From positions 1-53,753 of the forward strand of contig JAUYFG010000174.1 of the NCBI GenBank assembly GCA_030690985.1: a stretch of DNA of 53,753 bases, given 5' to 3'. This document shows positions 35,630 to 45,500 of this stretch, piece by piece. The stretch is from Pseudomonadota bacterium (GTDB lineage: Bacteria; Pseudomonadota; Gammaproteobacteria; Burkholderiales; Thiobacillaceae). Below the pieces are notes generated by a model that was not told the origin of the DNA, searched no databases, and saw only the letters and a list, made by a program, of their open reading frames with translations. Position numbers and translations under genes: made by a program. Numbering within the stretch: the stretch's first letter is position 1; every line of letters starts with the position of its first letter.

Positions 35630-36196
35630 TCAGCCCCAAAGGTCGGCCAGCGAGAACTCGATGGCGTCGAACGGCGCCACCCGCACCGCCGCATCGTCCT
35701 GCAAAGCGGCGATTCGCAGCCAGAAGCCTTCCCGCAGTTCGAACGCTTCCAGCGTGTGCGCCTCCGGATCGACCAGCCAGGCATGCGCCACCCCGTATTT
35801 CGCATAAAGCGGCAGTTTGATGAAGCGATCCTTGCGCGCGGTGCTGGGCGACAAAATTTCGCACACCCAATCCGGCACCACCTCGAAACGGTGGCCGTCC
35901 GGCACCTGCGGCATCCGCTCGCGGTGCCAGCCGGCCAGGTCGGGCACGGCGACCTCGCTGTCGCGCACAAAATGAATTTCCGGCTCCGTGATGATCCACC
36001 AGCCGCCGGGGCCGCCTCGGCCAAAATCGTAGGGGCCGCCGAGGTCGATGCCTAAGCCCCTTTCGGCGAGGCCATGCCGCCCGCTGGGGCGCGGCATGGT
36101 ATGCAGTTGCCCGCTCAGAATTTCGCCGGTCACACCTTCGGGGAGGGTGCAAAGCTGGTCGTAGAGGCTGGGCTGGTAGGCAAGATTGGCGTTCAT
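35630..36196 (-). CDS. Uma2-family (DUF820) endonuclease-fold protein
   Basis: 188 residues. Uma2 proteins have the PD-(D/E)xK nuclease fold. Visible are the N-terminal segment LPEGVTGEILSGQLHTMPRP, the acidic site VAVPDLAGWHRERMPQVPD, the core VVPDWVCEILSPSTARKDRF with the following Lys, and YAKYGVAHAWLVDPEAHTLE. The family's activity is presumed from the fold. I chose the ATG at 36196 because the upstream frame runs into the intron relic. It is upstream of the SWIM gene on the same strand and probably co-transcribed with it. Confidence 0.9.
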   Translation of the reverse strand: MNANLAYQPSLYDQLCTLPEGVTGEILSGQLHTMPRPSGRHGLAERGLGIDLGGPYDFGRGGPGGWWIITEPEIHFVRDSEVAVPDLAGWHRERMPQVPDGHRFEVVPDWVCEILSPSTARKDRFIKLPLYAKYGVAHAWLVDPEAHTLEAFELREGFWLRIAALQDDAAVRVAPFDAIEFSLADLWG

Positions 36197-36248
36197 GTCG
36201 GGCTCGATTGAAACTGCGGCCCCGATTTCACCATAAGTAGGGCTGCGT

Positions 36249-36494
36249 AACCGTTTTGGTCCGTCATTCCCGCGCATGCGGGAATCGTGCGCCCGTGAAG
36301 GCGAGTAAACAGCATGGTGGAAGTCCGTGCCGGGGCAAGCCATGACCCACTCACCGCTTGGGGCTTTGAATGGATATTCAGTCACGATGTGGGAACTCTC
36401 GACTGGAGAGCCGTATGCGGGAAAACCGCATGTACGGTTCGGATGGAGGGGAGGGCGAAAGCCTTTCTCTACCCCTATCAGCTCCAAAACGGTT
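36249..36494. repeat. Large hairpin split by an intron relic
   Basis: Outer arms AACCGTTTTGG (36249-36259) and CCAAAACGGTT (36484-36494) are exact complements. Inside the left part is a perfect inner hairpin ATTCCCGCGCATGCGGGAAT. Removing 36287-36478 restores GGGAATC joined to CAGCTCC, the normal form of the ATTCCCGC-type repeat. The intron therefore inserted into an existing stem-loop. Confidence 0.75.
36287..36478 (+). mobile_element. Miniature group II intron relic
   Basis: Starts GTGCGCCCG, the group II 5' consensus, and ends CTACCCCTAT, a typical 3' end. Domain V is complete at 36408-36440: GAGCCGTA pairs with TACGGTTC, then TGCGG/CCGCA closes a GAAAA loop, and the catalytic AGC triad is present. 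Domain VI follows (GGGGAGGGCGAAAGCC ... CTACCCC). Most of domain I and domains II-IV, with any reverse-transcriptase gene, are missing, so it cannot self-mobilise and probably cannot splice. Insertion directly after a hairpin is the habit of class C introns. Confidence 0.8.
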
Positions 36495-36638
36495 TCGCGT
36501 GATTACTTATCCGCGACGGAATGACGGCTGGATAGGCGGCCTCACCGGAGCGGGAAATTTCACATCTCCCGCAACAGGATACTTTTCTATACCCTTGCAC
36601 GTAGTGATAAAAGCACCACGCCAGGAGCCGGATACCGC

Positions 36639-38180
36639 ATGAGCAAGGATGCAGAAAAGGGAGAGGGGCTCGCCGCCAGGCTGCAAGCTTTCATCGCGCG
36701 CGTGGCGCAGACCGCTGGCGCCAACGACATCGCCGCCATCAAGCTGGAAGCGGATCAAATCGAAAGCGAATGGCGGCAGATTCGTGAGGCCCAGAAGACC
36801 GCGCATTCCAACGAAAGCCTGGCGGGACGACGAGAGTACGACGAATGGGTCGCTGAGCTGTTCCGCCTGACCGACGCCGCCACGCCCCGGGAAAACCTGC
36901 TACGCGCCTTCGCCGACCGCTTCGCCGCCATTCATGCGGTGGACAAGGATGGCCCCTGGATCGTGGTGCTGGAAGCGGAGTTTCCGCGCGAGGGCGGCGC
37001 TCCCCGCTATCGCGGCTTCTATCAGCGCGGTGCCCATCCGGATCAGTGGAAACACTTTTGCGAGCGCCTGGAAAAGCAGGGGGAAGAGCCCCTGCTCGCG
37101 CATGTGTTCAAGAATCGCAAGCGGGTGGAGCAGTGGTATCTGCCGTACTTCGCCGGCAGCGATTACCTGGGCCTGTTCGATGCCCTGGTGGATACCAAGA
37201 AGCGGTTCCGGGGCGAGCCGAATTTGTGGCTCTCCGCGCAACCCCTGTTCTCGGAATGGCTGGACGGCCACGCTGTCTTTCTCCTCTATCCCAACCGGGG
37301 CAAGCTGTTCGATCTCACCCCGCCGCCCGGTGGCGGGCAGGACTTGCGTTTGCTGGAGGTGCTCGCCGCCATGTATCGCCAGCTCGAATTCCAGATCAAG
37401 AACCTGGCGGTCTATGTGGAGCGGGCGCGGCGCGATCTCATCAACCAGCTTGCCCCGGGGCTGCTGCATCACGAGTTGTATTCCCTGAGCCACGATCTCC
37501 GCGCCCAGGCGCGCGAGCACCACACGGTGCTGAAACAGCTCACCGGAGAATGGGCGGTGCCGGGCCTGGATGTGGAAGCGGCCAGCGCCCTTACCCTGAA
37601 CAAGCTCGCGCGCAGTATCGAGGACACCACCGAAGCCTTCCTCAACCTGGAGCGGCGCGGCCCGGTCGCCGATTCCACCCTGGATCGATTGGTGTTCGAT
37701 GCCCTGCGCCTGTCCAAGGTGCGGCTGGGCAAGGTGGGTGTCAGTGTGGAGGCGCGCCATGACAATTTCCGCAAACTCACCCTGCGCAACGACCACACCT
37801 TGCTGGTTCACAGCCTGCTCAACCTGCTGACCAATGCCGCCCATGCCTTCACCGATGGGAACACGCCGCCGCCTCGGCGCATCGCCATCCGTTTGGCCGA
37901 GTCCGGCGAACATCTGGTGCTGGATGTGCTCAACAATGGCCCGGCCATTCCCGCTGAAGTCCGGGAACGCATCTTCGAACGCGGCTACACCACGCGCCCA
38001 CAAGGTCATGGCCAGGGCCTGTATTTGTCCCGGCTGATCGCGCGCTATGCCGGCGGGGGGCTGGAACTACTGCCGGAAGAAGGCTTGCCCGATGGGTTGA
38101 CGGTCGGCTTTCGGTTGCGTTTTGTTCGTTTTCATGACATCCGGGAGGAAATCGGCAATGAACTCATCCGCGCAACGTAA
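36639..38180 (+). CDS. Soluble sensor histidine kinase of the accessory cluster
   Basis: 513 residues, no membrane span. An N-terminal helical region (about 1-90) is followed by a sensor-like region (about 90-260) that I cannot place in a family with certainty. The dimerisation helix has His277-His278 in LLHHELYSLSHDLRAQ; His278, followed by Glu-Leu, is the best phosphoacceptor. The C-terminal HATPase has its N-box at Asn399 (LLNLLTNAAHAF), a degenerate G1 box (LNNGPAIP, 431-438) and a G2 box (QGHGQGLYLSRL). AGGAG lies nine bases before the ATG. First gene of the cluster; the next gene starts 23 bases before it ends. Confidence 0.8.
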   Translation: MSKDAEKGEGLAARLQAFIARVAQTAGANDIAAIKLEADQIESEWRQIREAQKTAHSNESLAGRREYDEWVAELFRLTDAATPRENLLRAFADRFAAIHAVDKDGPWIVVLEAEFPREGGAPRYRGFYQRGAHPDQWKHFCERLEKQGEEPLLAHVFKNRKRVEQWYLPYFAGSDYLGLFDALVDTKKRFRGEPNLWLSAQPLFSEWLDGHAVFLLYPNRGKLFDLTPPPGGGQDLRLLEVLAAMYRQLEFQIKNLAVYVERARRDLINQLAPGLLHHELYSLSHDLRAQAREHHTVLKQLTGEWAVPGLDVEAASALTLNKLARSIEDTTEAFLNLERRGPVADSTLDRLVFDALRLSKVRLGKVGVSVEARHDNFRKLTLRNDHTLLVHSLLNLLTNAAHAFTDGNTPPPRRIAIRLAESGEHLVLDVLNNGPAIPAEVRERIFERGYTTRPQGHGQGLYLSRLIARYAGGGLELLPEEGLPDGLTVGFRLRFVRFHDIREEIGNELIRAT

Positions 38181-40971
38181 AACCCCGCCACGTAGGGAGG
38201 GGGCAACTCCGGCACCCGCCACTCTGCCGGAGAAGGTGACCCGCCTGGTTTTTCTGGATGATCGGGCAGACTTTCTCGAAGCCATCCGCCACTCGGCTGC
38301 ACGTAGCGGTGGCCGGTTTTGTATCCACACCTTTCATACCGAGACGCAAGAAAATTTCCCCGCTTTTCTGCTGGCCTTGTGTGAACAAGAGGGCAAGCCC
38401 GATGCGGTGCTGATCGACCTCATCATCGCCGAGTCCCAGGAAGGGAAATCCGGGCTGGACTATCTCACCGCGCTGCGCGCCGAGCCGGCCTTGCTGGGGT
38501 TGCCGGTGGTCATCGCCACCAGCGCGGGCGTGGGGGAGGTGGCCTGGAACGAGGATGACCACGGGCGCACTCAACCCGGCCTGGCCACCATCGATGGCGC
38601 CGACGACTACATGCTGGGCAAACGCGCGGCCCTGGATTTCCTTGATGAATGCCAGCGCCGCCTGCCGTTCTGGCGAGTGCAGGTGCGTAACCGCCTATGG
38701 CAGACCCTGATCCATCAGGTGCATAACCCCCAAGTTGTGGGCGACTGGGAAACGGTTAGCCGGGCCATCACAAAGACCGCGTTTGAGTTTCTGCATGGCC
38801 ACCTCGGCGTGGACCACGCATTTTTGCGCATGAGCAATCCGCTACCGGGGGCGACCCTGGACATTTTCGAGCGACTCAACGGTGGTTGGGCAGATCGTCA
38901 CAAAAATGCGCGCATGCAGGACGTGCCAATACTGCAAACCATTCTGGACGCGGGTGGCCGAGCGGTTATCGCGGAATCCCTGAGCAATGGCCAAGCTGGG
39001 GTGTTCAAGGAGGACATCCGGGGGATGCGTATGTTGGGAGTCGCGTTTTGCCCGCCGGGAGAGGAGCCGTTCGGGGTGCTCACCCTGGTTCGGGAGAAGG
39101 AGTGCAAGCCGTTTACCAAGCTGGATGGTTTCTGGGTGGAGCGCCTGGCCGAATCCCTTTTCGCCGTCCTGGGCCAATTACGCCATGTCCAGCAGCTCAA
39201 GAACCGCCAGTCGCGCGCGCTGGAGTTCGCCCGATACCTGGATGCCGCCCGTGACGAGGCCAGCCTGTGCCAGCACCTGGCAGAGTTCTTGCACAGGGAA
39301 GTGAATGGTGAGAAACATGTCCAGTCCAAGGTCACGGTGCGCCTGATCGCCCCTGGCGAGCCGGTGCTCAAGCGTCTGGGTGCGGCGGGCACCTATCGCG
39401 GCGGCGACGACATTCCCCTGGATGTGGCCGGGCAAGACAACGAGAAGTCGGTGTATGCGACCGTGGTGAATACCTGCTCGCTGTTGAACATCCCCGATGT
39501 CACCTTGCCCAGGTGGGCGGCACTTTTCACCAATCATTATCCCGGCTACCTAGTCCATTCCGAGTTGTGCATCCCCATCCGGGTGGGGGCTGCGAGCGAC
39601 GCGCGTGCTCTGGGGGCGGTCAACCTGGAACACACCGATGTGGCCTATTACCGCGAGCATGACCAGGCCTTCGTGGAAACCATCGTCGCCTATGCCGCAC
39701 AAGCCATTCGTCAATTACGCCACCAGAAGCTGGCCGAGGCCCTACTGGAATGGGCGGCGGAGGCACACCGGATGACGGCGGCGCAGCTTTGGGAGAAGGC
39801 GGCTCATGTCTTGTTCGCCTATTCCGGCTATGGCGCGTTGTTGCATCTGTCGCCCCCGCCGGGCTGGCCGGACGACCAGGGAGGAACACCGTGGCGGGCT
39901 GAACGGGTACATGTGCCGGTGCTGCGGGTAGGGGTATCGACCGAGTTGCCCGAGTGGCAAGCGCACGTTACGGAGAATTGGCAGAAGACCATGGTGCGTC
40001 GCAGCCTCGCGGTCTTGCAGCGGGATAACACCCCGCTGTTCGAGGACAACCCGGCTGACTTCATCCAGGCCGAACGGTTGCTGGGTGGCGCCCGCCAGCG
40101 CGGCAATGCCCTGGTGCCGCTAATTACTCGGGAAGGCCGTTTCATCGGCGTGCTGGTGCTGCTGTGGTTCCACCGCCCCGCCCTGGATGACGAAGACAAG
40201 GCATTGCTGACCACCTTTGGCCGCTACTGCGCGGAACTGGCTGCGCACCAGGCGGACTGGGCCAGCCAGGCCAATCAGTTGCGCCTTTCGGAGCAACGCG
40301 CGGTGCTGGCCAATGCCGCCAGGCAGTTCGAGCATGTATTGGTAAATAGGCTGGGCGGCATCGGCAATGCCTTGGCCGCCGTGAAAAAAGGAGTCGCCCT
40401 TGCCGTACCCGATTCCGCCCAGCGCGCCAACTTGATCGAACGGATAGAGCAGGCGCAGGACCGCTTGGAAGAACTGGATAATCGCAGCCGGCGCGCGGTG
40501 TTGTACATGCGGGTGCCGGTCATGCAGACCGTGGTGGCTGAAGAAATTTGGGCCCGGGTAGTGGCGGACCTTGCCGACAAGTCGCGGCAAGCTGCCGCGA
40601 GTGTCGAGGTTCCCTCTACAAGAACGCCATGCCGGGCGGATCCGGAAATCCTCTACAACATTCTGCTTATCCTGCTGGACAACGCTCTGGATGCGCTTAA
40701 AGGTTGTGACGGCGGCCGGGTCTGGCTGAATGTGAACCGGGAGACGGACAGCCTCGCACTTACCGTGGCGGACAACGGCCCCGGTCTTTCACCTTCGGTA
40801 CGGGAGAAGCTGTTCGTCGAGGAAGGCATTTCCAGCAAACATACCCTGGGCGTTGCCCTGTTTCTGGCCCGACAGCGCGCGCGGGCGATGGAAGGCGATC
40901 TGGGAGAGCGCGGCGATAACAACGGTGCACGTTTCGTCCTGACCTTGCCGGGCGAGAAGGAATCGACATGA
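38158..40971 (+). CDS. Receiver-GAF-histidine kinase hybrid
   Basis: 937 residues, soluble. The receiver domain is at the N-terminus (about 28-160): acidic pair in VFLDDRADFLEA, phosphoacceptor Asp87 (AVLIDLIIAES), Thr121-Ser122 and Lys155. Two or three GAF-like domains fill about 180-715 (LGVAFCPPGEEPFGVLTLVR; SELCIPIRVG; NALVPLITREGRFIGVLVLL). His726 in ARQFEHVLVNRLGG fits a phosphoacceptor. The HATPase has Asn842 in LLDNALDAL and Asp872 in DNGPGL. The order receiver-first, kinase-last is unusual and suggests phosphoryl input from the upstream kinase. GGAGG precedes the ATG; the stop overlaps the next start by 4 bases. Confidence 0.8.
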   Translation: MNSSAQRKTPPRREGATPAPATLPEKVTRLVFLDDRADFLEAIRHSAARSGGRFCIHTFHTETQENFPAFLLALCEQEGKPDAVLIDLIIAESQEGKSGLDYLTALRAEPALLGLPVVIATSAGVGEVAWNEDDHGRTQPGLATIDGADDYMLGKRAALDFLDECQRRLPFWRVQVRNRLWQTLIHQVHNPQVVGDWETVSRAITKTAFEFLHGHLGVDHAFLRMSNPLPGATLDIFERLNGGWADRHKNARMQDVPILQTILDAGGRAVIAESLSNGQAGVFKEDIRGMRMLGVAFCPPGEEPFGVLTLVREKECKPFTKLDGFWVERLAESLFAVLGQLRHVQQLKNRQSRALEFARYLDAARDEASLCQHLAEFLHREVNGEKHVQSKVTVRLIAPGEPVLKRLGAAGTYRGGDDIPLDVAGQDNEKSVYATVVNTCSLLNIPDVTLPRWAALFTNHYPGYLVHSELCIPIRVGAASDARALGAVNLEHTDVAYYREHDQAFVETIVAYAAQAIRQLRHQKLAEALLEWAAEAHRMTAAQLWEKAAHVLFAYSGYGALLHLSPPPGWPDDQGGTPWRAERVHVPVLRVGVSTELPEWQAHVTENWQKTMVRRSLAVLQRDNTPLFEDNPADFIQAERLLGGARQRGNALVPLITREGRFIGVLVLLWFHRPALDDEDKALLTTFGRYCAELAAHQADWASQANQLRLSEQRAVLANAARQFEHVLVNRLGGIGNALAAVKKGVALAVPDSAQRANLIERIEQAQDRLEELDNRSRRAVLYMRVPVMQTVVAEEIWARVVADLADKSRQAAASVEVPSTRTPCRADPEILYNILLILLDNALDALKGCDGGRVWLNVNRETDSLALTVADNGPGLSPSVREKLFVEEGISSKHTLGVALFLARQRARAMEGDLGERGDNNGARFVLTLPGEKEST

Positions 40972-42395
40972 AAGAGAATTTCCGTTACCGCATCCTGATT
41001 GTCGAAGATGACGATGGTTGGTATCCCTATATGAAAGACGCGCTGGCAGAGAAGTTAGGCGAATGCGATGTCGTTTCAGTTCAGGATGCAATCTCAGGTC
41101 GAAAGGCTCTGCGACATAGCCGTTTCCACGGTGTTTCATTCGACCTGGAAATTCCGAATAGTCAATCCACTGGCGCATCGGCCAGCAGGATCGGTGCAGA
41201 TTTGTATCTGGAAACTTTTCATCCACTTTCGTCGAAAGCGATTTTTTCGGCCTACCTGCAAACTGACGCTGGCGAGGAAGCTCGTGACCAAGCTGTCCGC
41301 CGGCACACCGCAAGTTTGGCCAAGGCCATCAGCGGGCGTTCCGACTTCGCCAACTACACGCCACGTTTGTCTGCTCAGGATTGGGGCGATTTCATGGCGG
41401 CCCGCTTGACCGGCATGAAGCCCGATTTCTGCAAGGAAGAACCTGCGTCGGAGCATTGGCTTTGCCGCGACTGGGGTCGCGATCCCCGCGCGACGCCCTA
41501 TCTGGCGCTGTACTGGCGGGAAGCCGGCAAATTTCTGCCGCCGCCCCTGTCGCTGTTCGCCAGGGATTTGGCGGCTTCACTGGGTTCGTTGGACTCGAAG
41601 GGCGCACCGCTCAGCCTGGATTTGCAGGCACTGCACAACCTGAACCAGTTCCGCGAGTGGACTCAGCATCTGGCCTGGACGCAGAGCGTGGTACTGATGC
41701 GACGGGCGGGTGTGTCTATCGACACCTGCCTGTTCGAGGCACAGCAAAGGGGCGCGCCACGCAGTCCGACCGACCCTCTCTACAAGAAAGCCCGGGATTT
41801 ACAGGCTTGGCGGCAGGGTTCCGCCCTGCGCCAAGCCGCTTCTTGGGGGGCGCACTTGCATTGGGATGAAGACGGGAGGCTGGACTTCCTTGCCGCTTCC
41901 GACCAGGTGCGAAAGTGGCGCAACGACGCCGTGCATGGCCGCCCCAAACCGGACTATGCCGGCGACTGGTCAAGCATCCGCGCGGCGGTGCTGACCCTGA
42001 TGGATGCCGCCGCGTTCTGGTCCAACGCCTGGCTGTATGCGGAACCGCGCACCGAGTTGGGACGCTGGCAGGGGGCGCGTCTATCCGGCACGGCGACACC
42101 CTGGACCCGGCACGATCTGGGCAATCTCAACCAGCATCCCGCCGGGCAACGCGACAGCGTGTTCCAGAAGGTCTGGATGAAGGATGGCGACAAACTGGGC
42201 GCGGTGATTCTCGACTGGTCACCCTGGCTGTTCATGGCTGTGGACGACGAGACCGGCCAGTCCGTGCCCTGGCTACTTACGCATCCGGTGGAAGGTTCCG
42301 GCCCCCTGCCGCGCCTTTGGTATGCGGTGTGCCTGACTAACCCGGCCAGGGTCATGAAACGCGAAGTGAAGTGGGAGGCGCTGTTTGGACGCTGA
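40968..42395 (+). CDS. Receiver-domain protein with HEPN-like C-terminal part
   Basis: 475 residues. The N-terminal receiver (RILIVEDDDGWYPYMKDAL) has acidic residues at 13-15 and Asp59 (GVSFDLEIP) as phosphoacceptor, with Ser in AIFSAYL as the switch residue. The rest is not a DNA-binding output domain. At 313-324, QVRKWRNDAVHG contains Arg318-x4-His323, the active-site pattern of HEPN ribonucleases, inside a helical region (PLYKKARDLQAWRQG before, VLTLMDAAAFWSNAW after). The last about 100 residues look beta-rich (LGAVILDWSPWLFMAVDDET). I infer a phosphorylation-gated RNase; the HEPN call rests on one motif and context. Confidence 0.6.
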   Translation: MKENFRYRILIVEDDDGWYPYMKDALAEKLGECDVVSVQDAISGRKALRHSRFHGVSFDLEIPNSQSTGASASRIGADLYLETFHPLSSKAIFSAYLQTDAGEEARDQAVRRHTASLAKAISGRSDFANYTPRLSAQDWGDFMAARLTGMKPDFCKEEPASEHWLCRDWGRDPRATPYLALYWREAGKFLPPPLSLFARDLAASLGSLDSKGAPLSLDLQALHNLNQFREWTQHLAWTQSVVLMRRAGVSIDTCLFEAQQRGAPRSPTDPLYKKARDLQAWRQGSALRQAASWGAHLHWDEDGRLDFLAASDQVRKWRNDAVHGRPKPDYAGDWSSIRAAVLTLMDAAAFWSNAWLYAEPRTELGRWQGARLSGTATPWTRHDLGNLNQHPAGQRDSVFQKVWMKDGDKLGAVILDWSPWLFMAVDDETGQSVPWLLTHPVEGSGPLPRLWYAVCLTNPARVMKREVKWEALFGR

Positions 42396-42427
42396 GGCTA
42401 GAAGTGCGATGCAACGGCTTGCATACC

Positions 42428-42504
42428 GTAGGAGCGAGCTTGCTCGTGATAGCCACGCTGCCACCCCGACCAGACATTGCTATCGCCGGCAAGCCGGCTC
42501 CTAC
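42428..42504. repeat. GTAGGAGCGAGCTTGCTCG palindrome within the cluster
   Basis: Lies in the 201-base gap between the receiver/HEPN-like gene and the KAP gene. It could attenuate read-through or mark a later insertion. Confidence 0.8.
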
Positions 42505-42596
42505 GGTGGTTCGCCAGGGGCGGCGCAAGAGCCAGGCATGTTGGGAGTAAGGTATTCGTGGAATGACGGCGCTCCGCCCAAGCCATCAGTAATGAG

Positions 42597-45500
42597 ATGA
42601 AAACCATGAAGAACACGGCAGGAGGGGGCAATACCGAAGGCCTGCGCTTCCACCCGGAAGCGCCGCTGACGGAAGAGGAACTGGAACGACTCGACCAGCA
42701 TCGTCTGGACCCGGTGATTCGCGTAGCGTCGGGCCAGTTGCTTGACTGGTTCACCCGCCTGGATGCCGCCCGGAGTGGTGTTGGCGAGCCGCCTCCGGCC
42801 ATGGTGATGGGCATCCTGGGCGGTCTGGGGCAGGGAAAGAGCACGGTGTTGCACGCGGTCTTGCGCCAGATGGAGTCCTGTCAAGTGAGCCGAAATCTGG
42901 GTTGCTGCCTGGGTGCGATTTTCCCTTCTCCCGCAAGTAACCTCGCTCCTGGCACCTCTGATGAAGCCCATACACTGCCATCTCCCGCTGGCGGAAGAGG
43001 GGCACAAAGCACCACGGACACAGAGCGCAATCCTACTGTGCATGGGGAAAAGCACATTTCGATTCGACATGCGTGCTCCCCCTATTGGCGCTGGTTCCCA
43101 CGCCTGCTCAAGGCGCTGCTGTCGGCAATGTTGGAAGGCATCCTGGTTACTCGCCCGCCCCGCACCCTGCGTATCGATACCAGCCTGACCAACGCCGATC
43201 AGATCGAGCACAAGCTGTTCAGCCTGCTGCTGTTTCCACATCTCACCTGGGGCGTGATTCGGGCGACGGCGCTCCTGCTGTTGCTGGTGTGGGGGCTTCC
43301 CCATTTGTTGGGACTAGAAGCGCTGTTGTTCCAGACGGTGGATGGCATGCCTAGCCTGGGCGGATTCGCCGTCGTCGCTGTGCTGCTTCCCTTGCTCATC
43401 GCCCTGTGGTCCACGGGCAGGGAACTGGGCAAGGACTGGTATGGCAATTTCCTTGACGTCTTCGTGCTCAAGGCCGCCAGGTTTCTCCTCGTGACTCCAG
43501 AATTACTGGTGATCGATGACCTCGACCGGGCCAAGGTGGAACAGCAACGCGCGGTGCTGCGCGCCCTCTACAAACACGCGCGCATGCTGGATTGCGCGGT
43601 GGTGGTGTGTTTCGACGAGCGGGAATTGCTGGCTTCCAAGGCCGACCCAGACCCACCCGAGGAGTTGTTGCGCAAGGTCTTGAATTACGCGGTGCGCATT
43701 CCGCCGCGCACCAAGGAAGATGCCCTGCTGCTGGCTACTGGCATCTGCGCGGATTGGGTGATGCGCAACCGTGCCGCGTCCCTGGCAGCCGTCGTGGCCG
43801 CGCCCCTGTTCGCCGCCGATCTGGCGCGTATTTCCTGGTTGCTCGGCCAGCCCGGCCCGCGCCGGATCAAGGATTTGCTGGCGCAGGCCGTGATGCTGGC
43901 GGTGCCGCGCGGGGTGGATCGGCAGGACGATTTTTCCGCCTTGTTGCGCCTCGCCGCGCTCTATCAGGTGTTGCCGGAGGCGGGGGAGGACAGCGAACGC
44001 CTGATTCGCATGCTGGAGAACAACCGGAAGGAAGCGTTCGATGCTGAGCTCGCCGGGCTGGGAGATAACGAAGATAAAGTTTTCATGGCGCGCCGGGAAA
44101 AAGGCGATCGGTTGTTGCAGCGCACCCGCGCGATGCAGCCGGTCAAGACCGGCTGGCGCCTCTTGATCGGCCAGGATTCAGACCATCGGGACCAGAAGGT
44201 GGCGCAAGTGCCCGTGCTGCAGGTACCCGTTGCCGAGGGTTGGCGGCCCGCCATGTGGCGGCTCGAACGCGACCAACCACGCGCGTTTTGCCTGGACGTC
44301 GGCAAGGAACTCGAACGGGTGCGGGCGGGCTATGGCCCCAAACCCTTCGTGCAGGTAGCGGCACGAGAAACCGCGTTCGGGGAATACGGCGAGGGGGCCT
44401 CGGACGAAGCCGCCGTGGGCATGTTCATCCTTTCCGCCACGGTGGAAGAGTCGCCGGAAGCCCGCTTGTCGCTGTATCGCTACTGGCTGGATCGGCTGGA
44501 TGTCGTGGGAAAAGACGTGCAAGTCGTTTGTCTGCCGGCCTGCCTGCGCGAGTGGCTGGCTGATGCGGATGTCTGGAAACGTTTGTCGCAGCTGGAGAAG
44601 CAGACATTGCTGGCGCGGATCGCGCCAGCCACACCGACCGAGTTCATTGAAACCGCCGCCTTGCTGATAGCGGCGGAACCGGCGGATTTCCCCTTGCTGT
44701 TCCGCTTCTTGCTCGAACATTTCAACCAGGACTGGGACCGGGATCTGGCGGCGGCGCTGCTGCGGGCCACCACGCCAACCCTGCAAGCGGAAGACTTGCA
44801 GGGACTGGACATTCCGGAGAATGCGCATGCGTTGTTGGTGTCCGCCTGGCCGCCGTTGCAACCTGAGGCGAGCAACCCACTTGGCAGCGTGCACCTGCCC
44901 TTGCAGGCGCTGGGGCGTCTCCAACTCCACATCGGCAAGGGCTTGTTGCCGGATGGTGTGCATGCCGGCCTGCGATCCCACGCGCCTTTCAACCCTGGCG
45001 ACTGGCTGGCGGGCTTGCAAGGCTTACTGCGGCCGGGTGGGGTCTGGCGGCTGGATTACTGGCATGACACCTGGCGCGGCACTGTGCCTGCCCGGCTCAA
45101 GGTGTGGATCGCGGGGGGATTCGAGCCGGAAAAACGGCTGGACAAGGATGAGTATTGGCTTGTCGTCTTTGCTCTGTGTCTTGCCGACGAGGATTGGGAT
45201 GGGCTGGATGTGGTCATGAAGGTGGCGGGCAAGCTTGGGTTTGATATGCAGCCTGTGCCTGGCGGTGGTGCCTATCCGGTATCTACTCCGTCGGATTTGC
45301 AACTTGCCATTGCCGGCGATTTCGGTTTTATTGATGCTCTGTCAACCTGCACTTGGTTCTGGCTTGATCAGGTTCCCTCACCCGATGTGGGCATTCGCAT
45401 GACGCGACAAGGGCGGGTTCTGGCCGTTATCCCGCAAGGCCAATTCAGGGAGAGGTTGGGTCCGTTGCACGATATGTACCAACGCCACTATGAGGAAATC

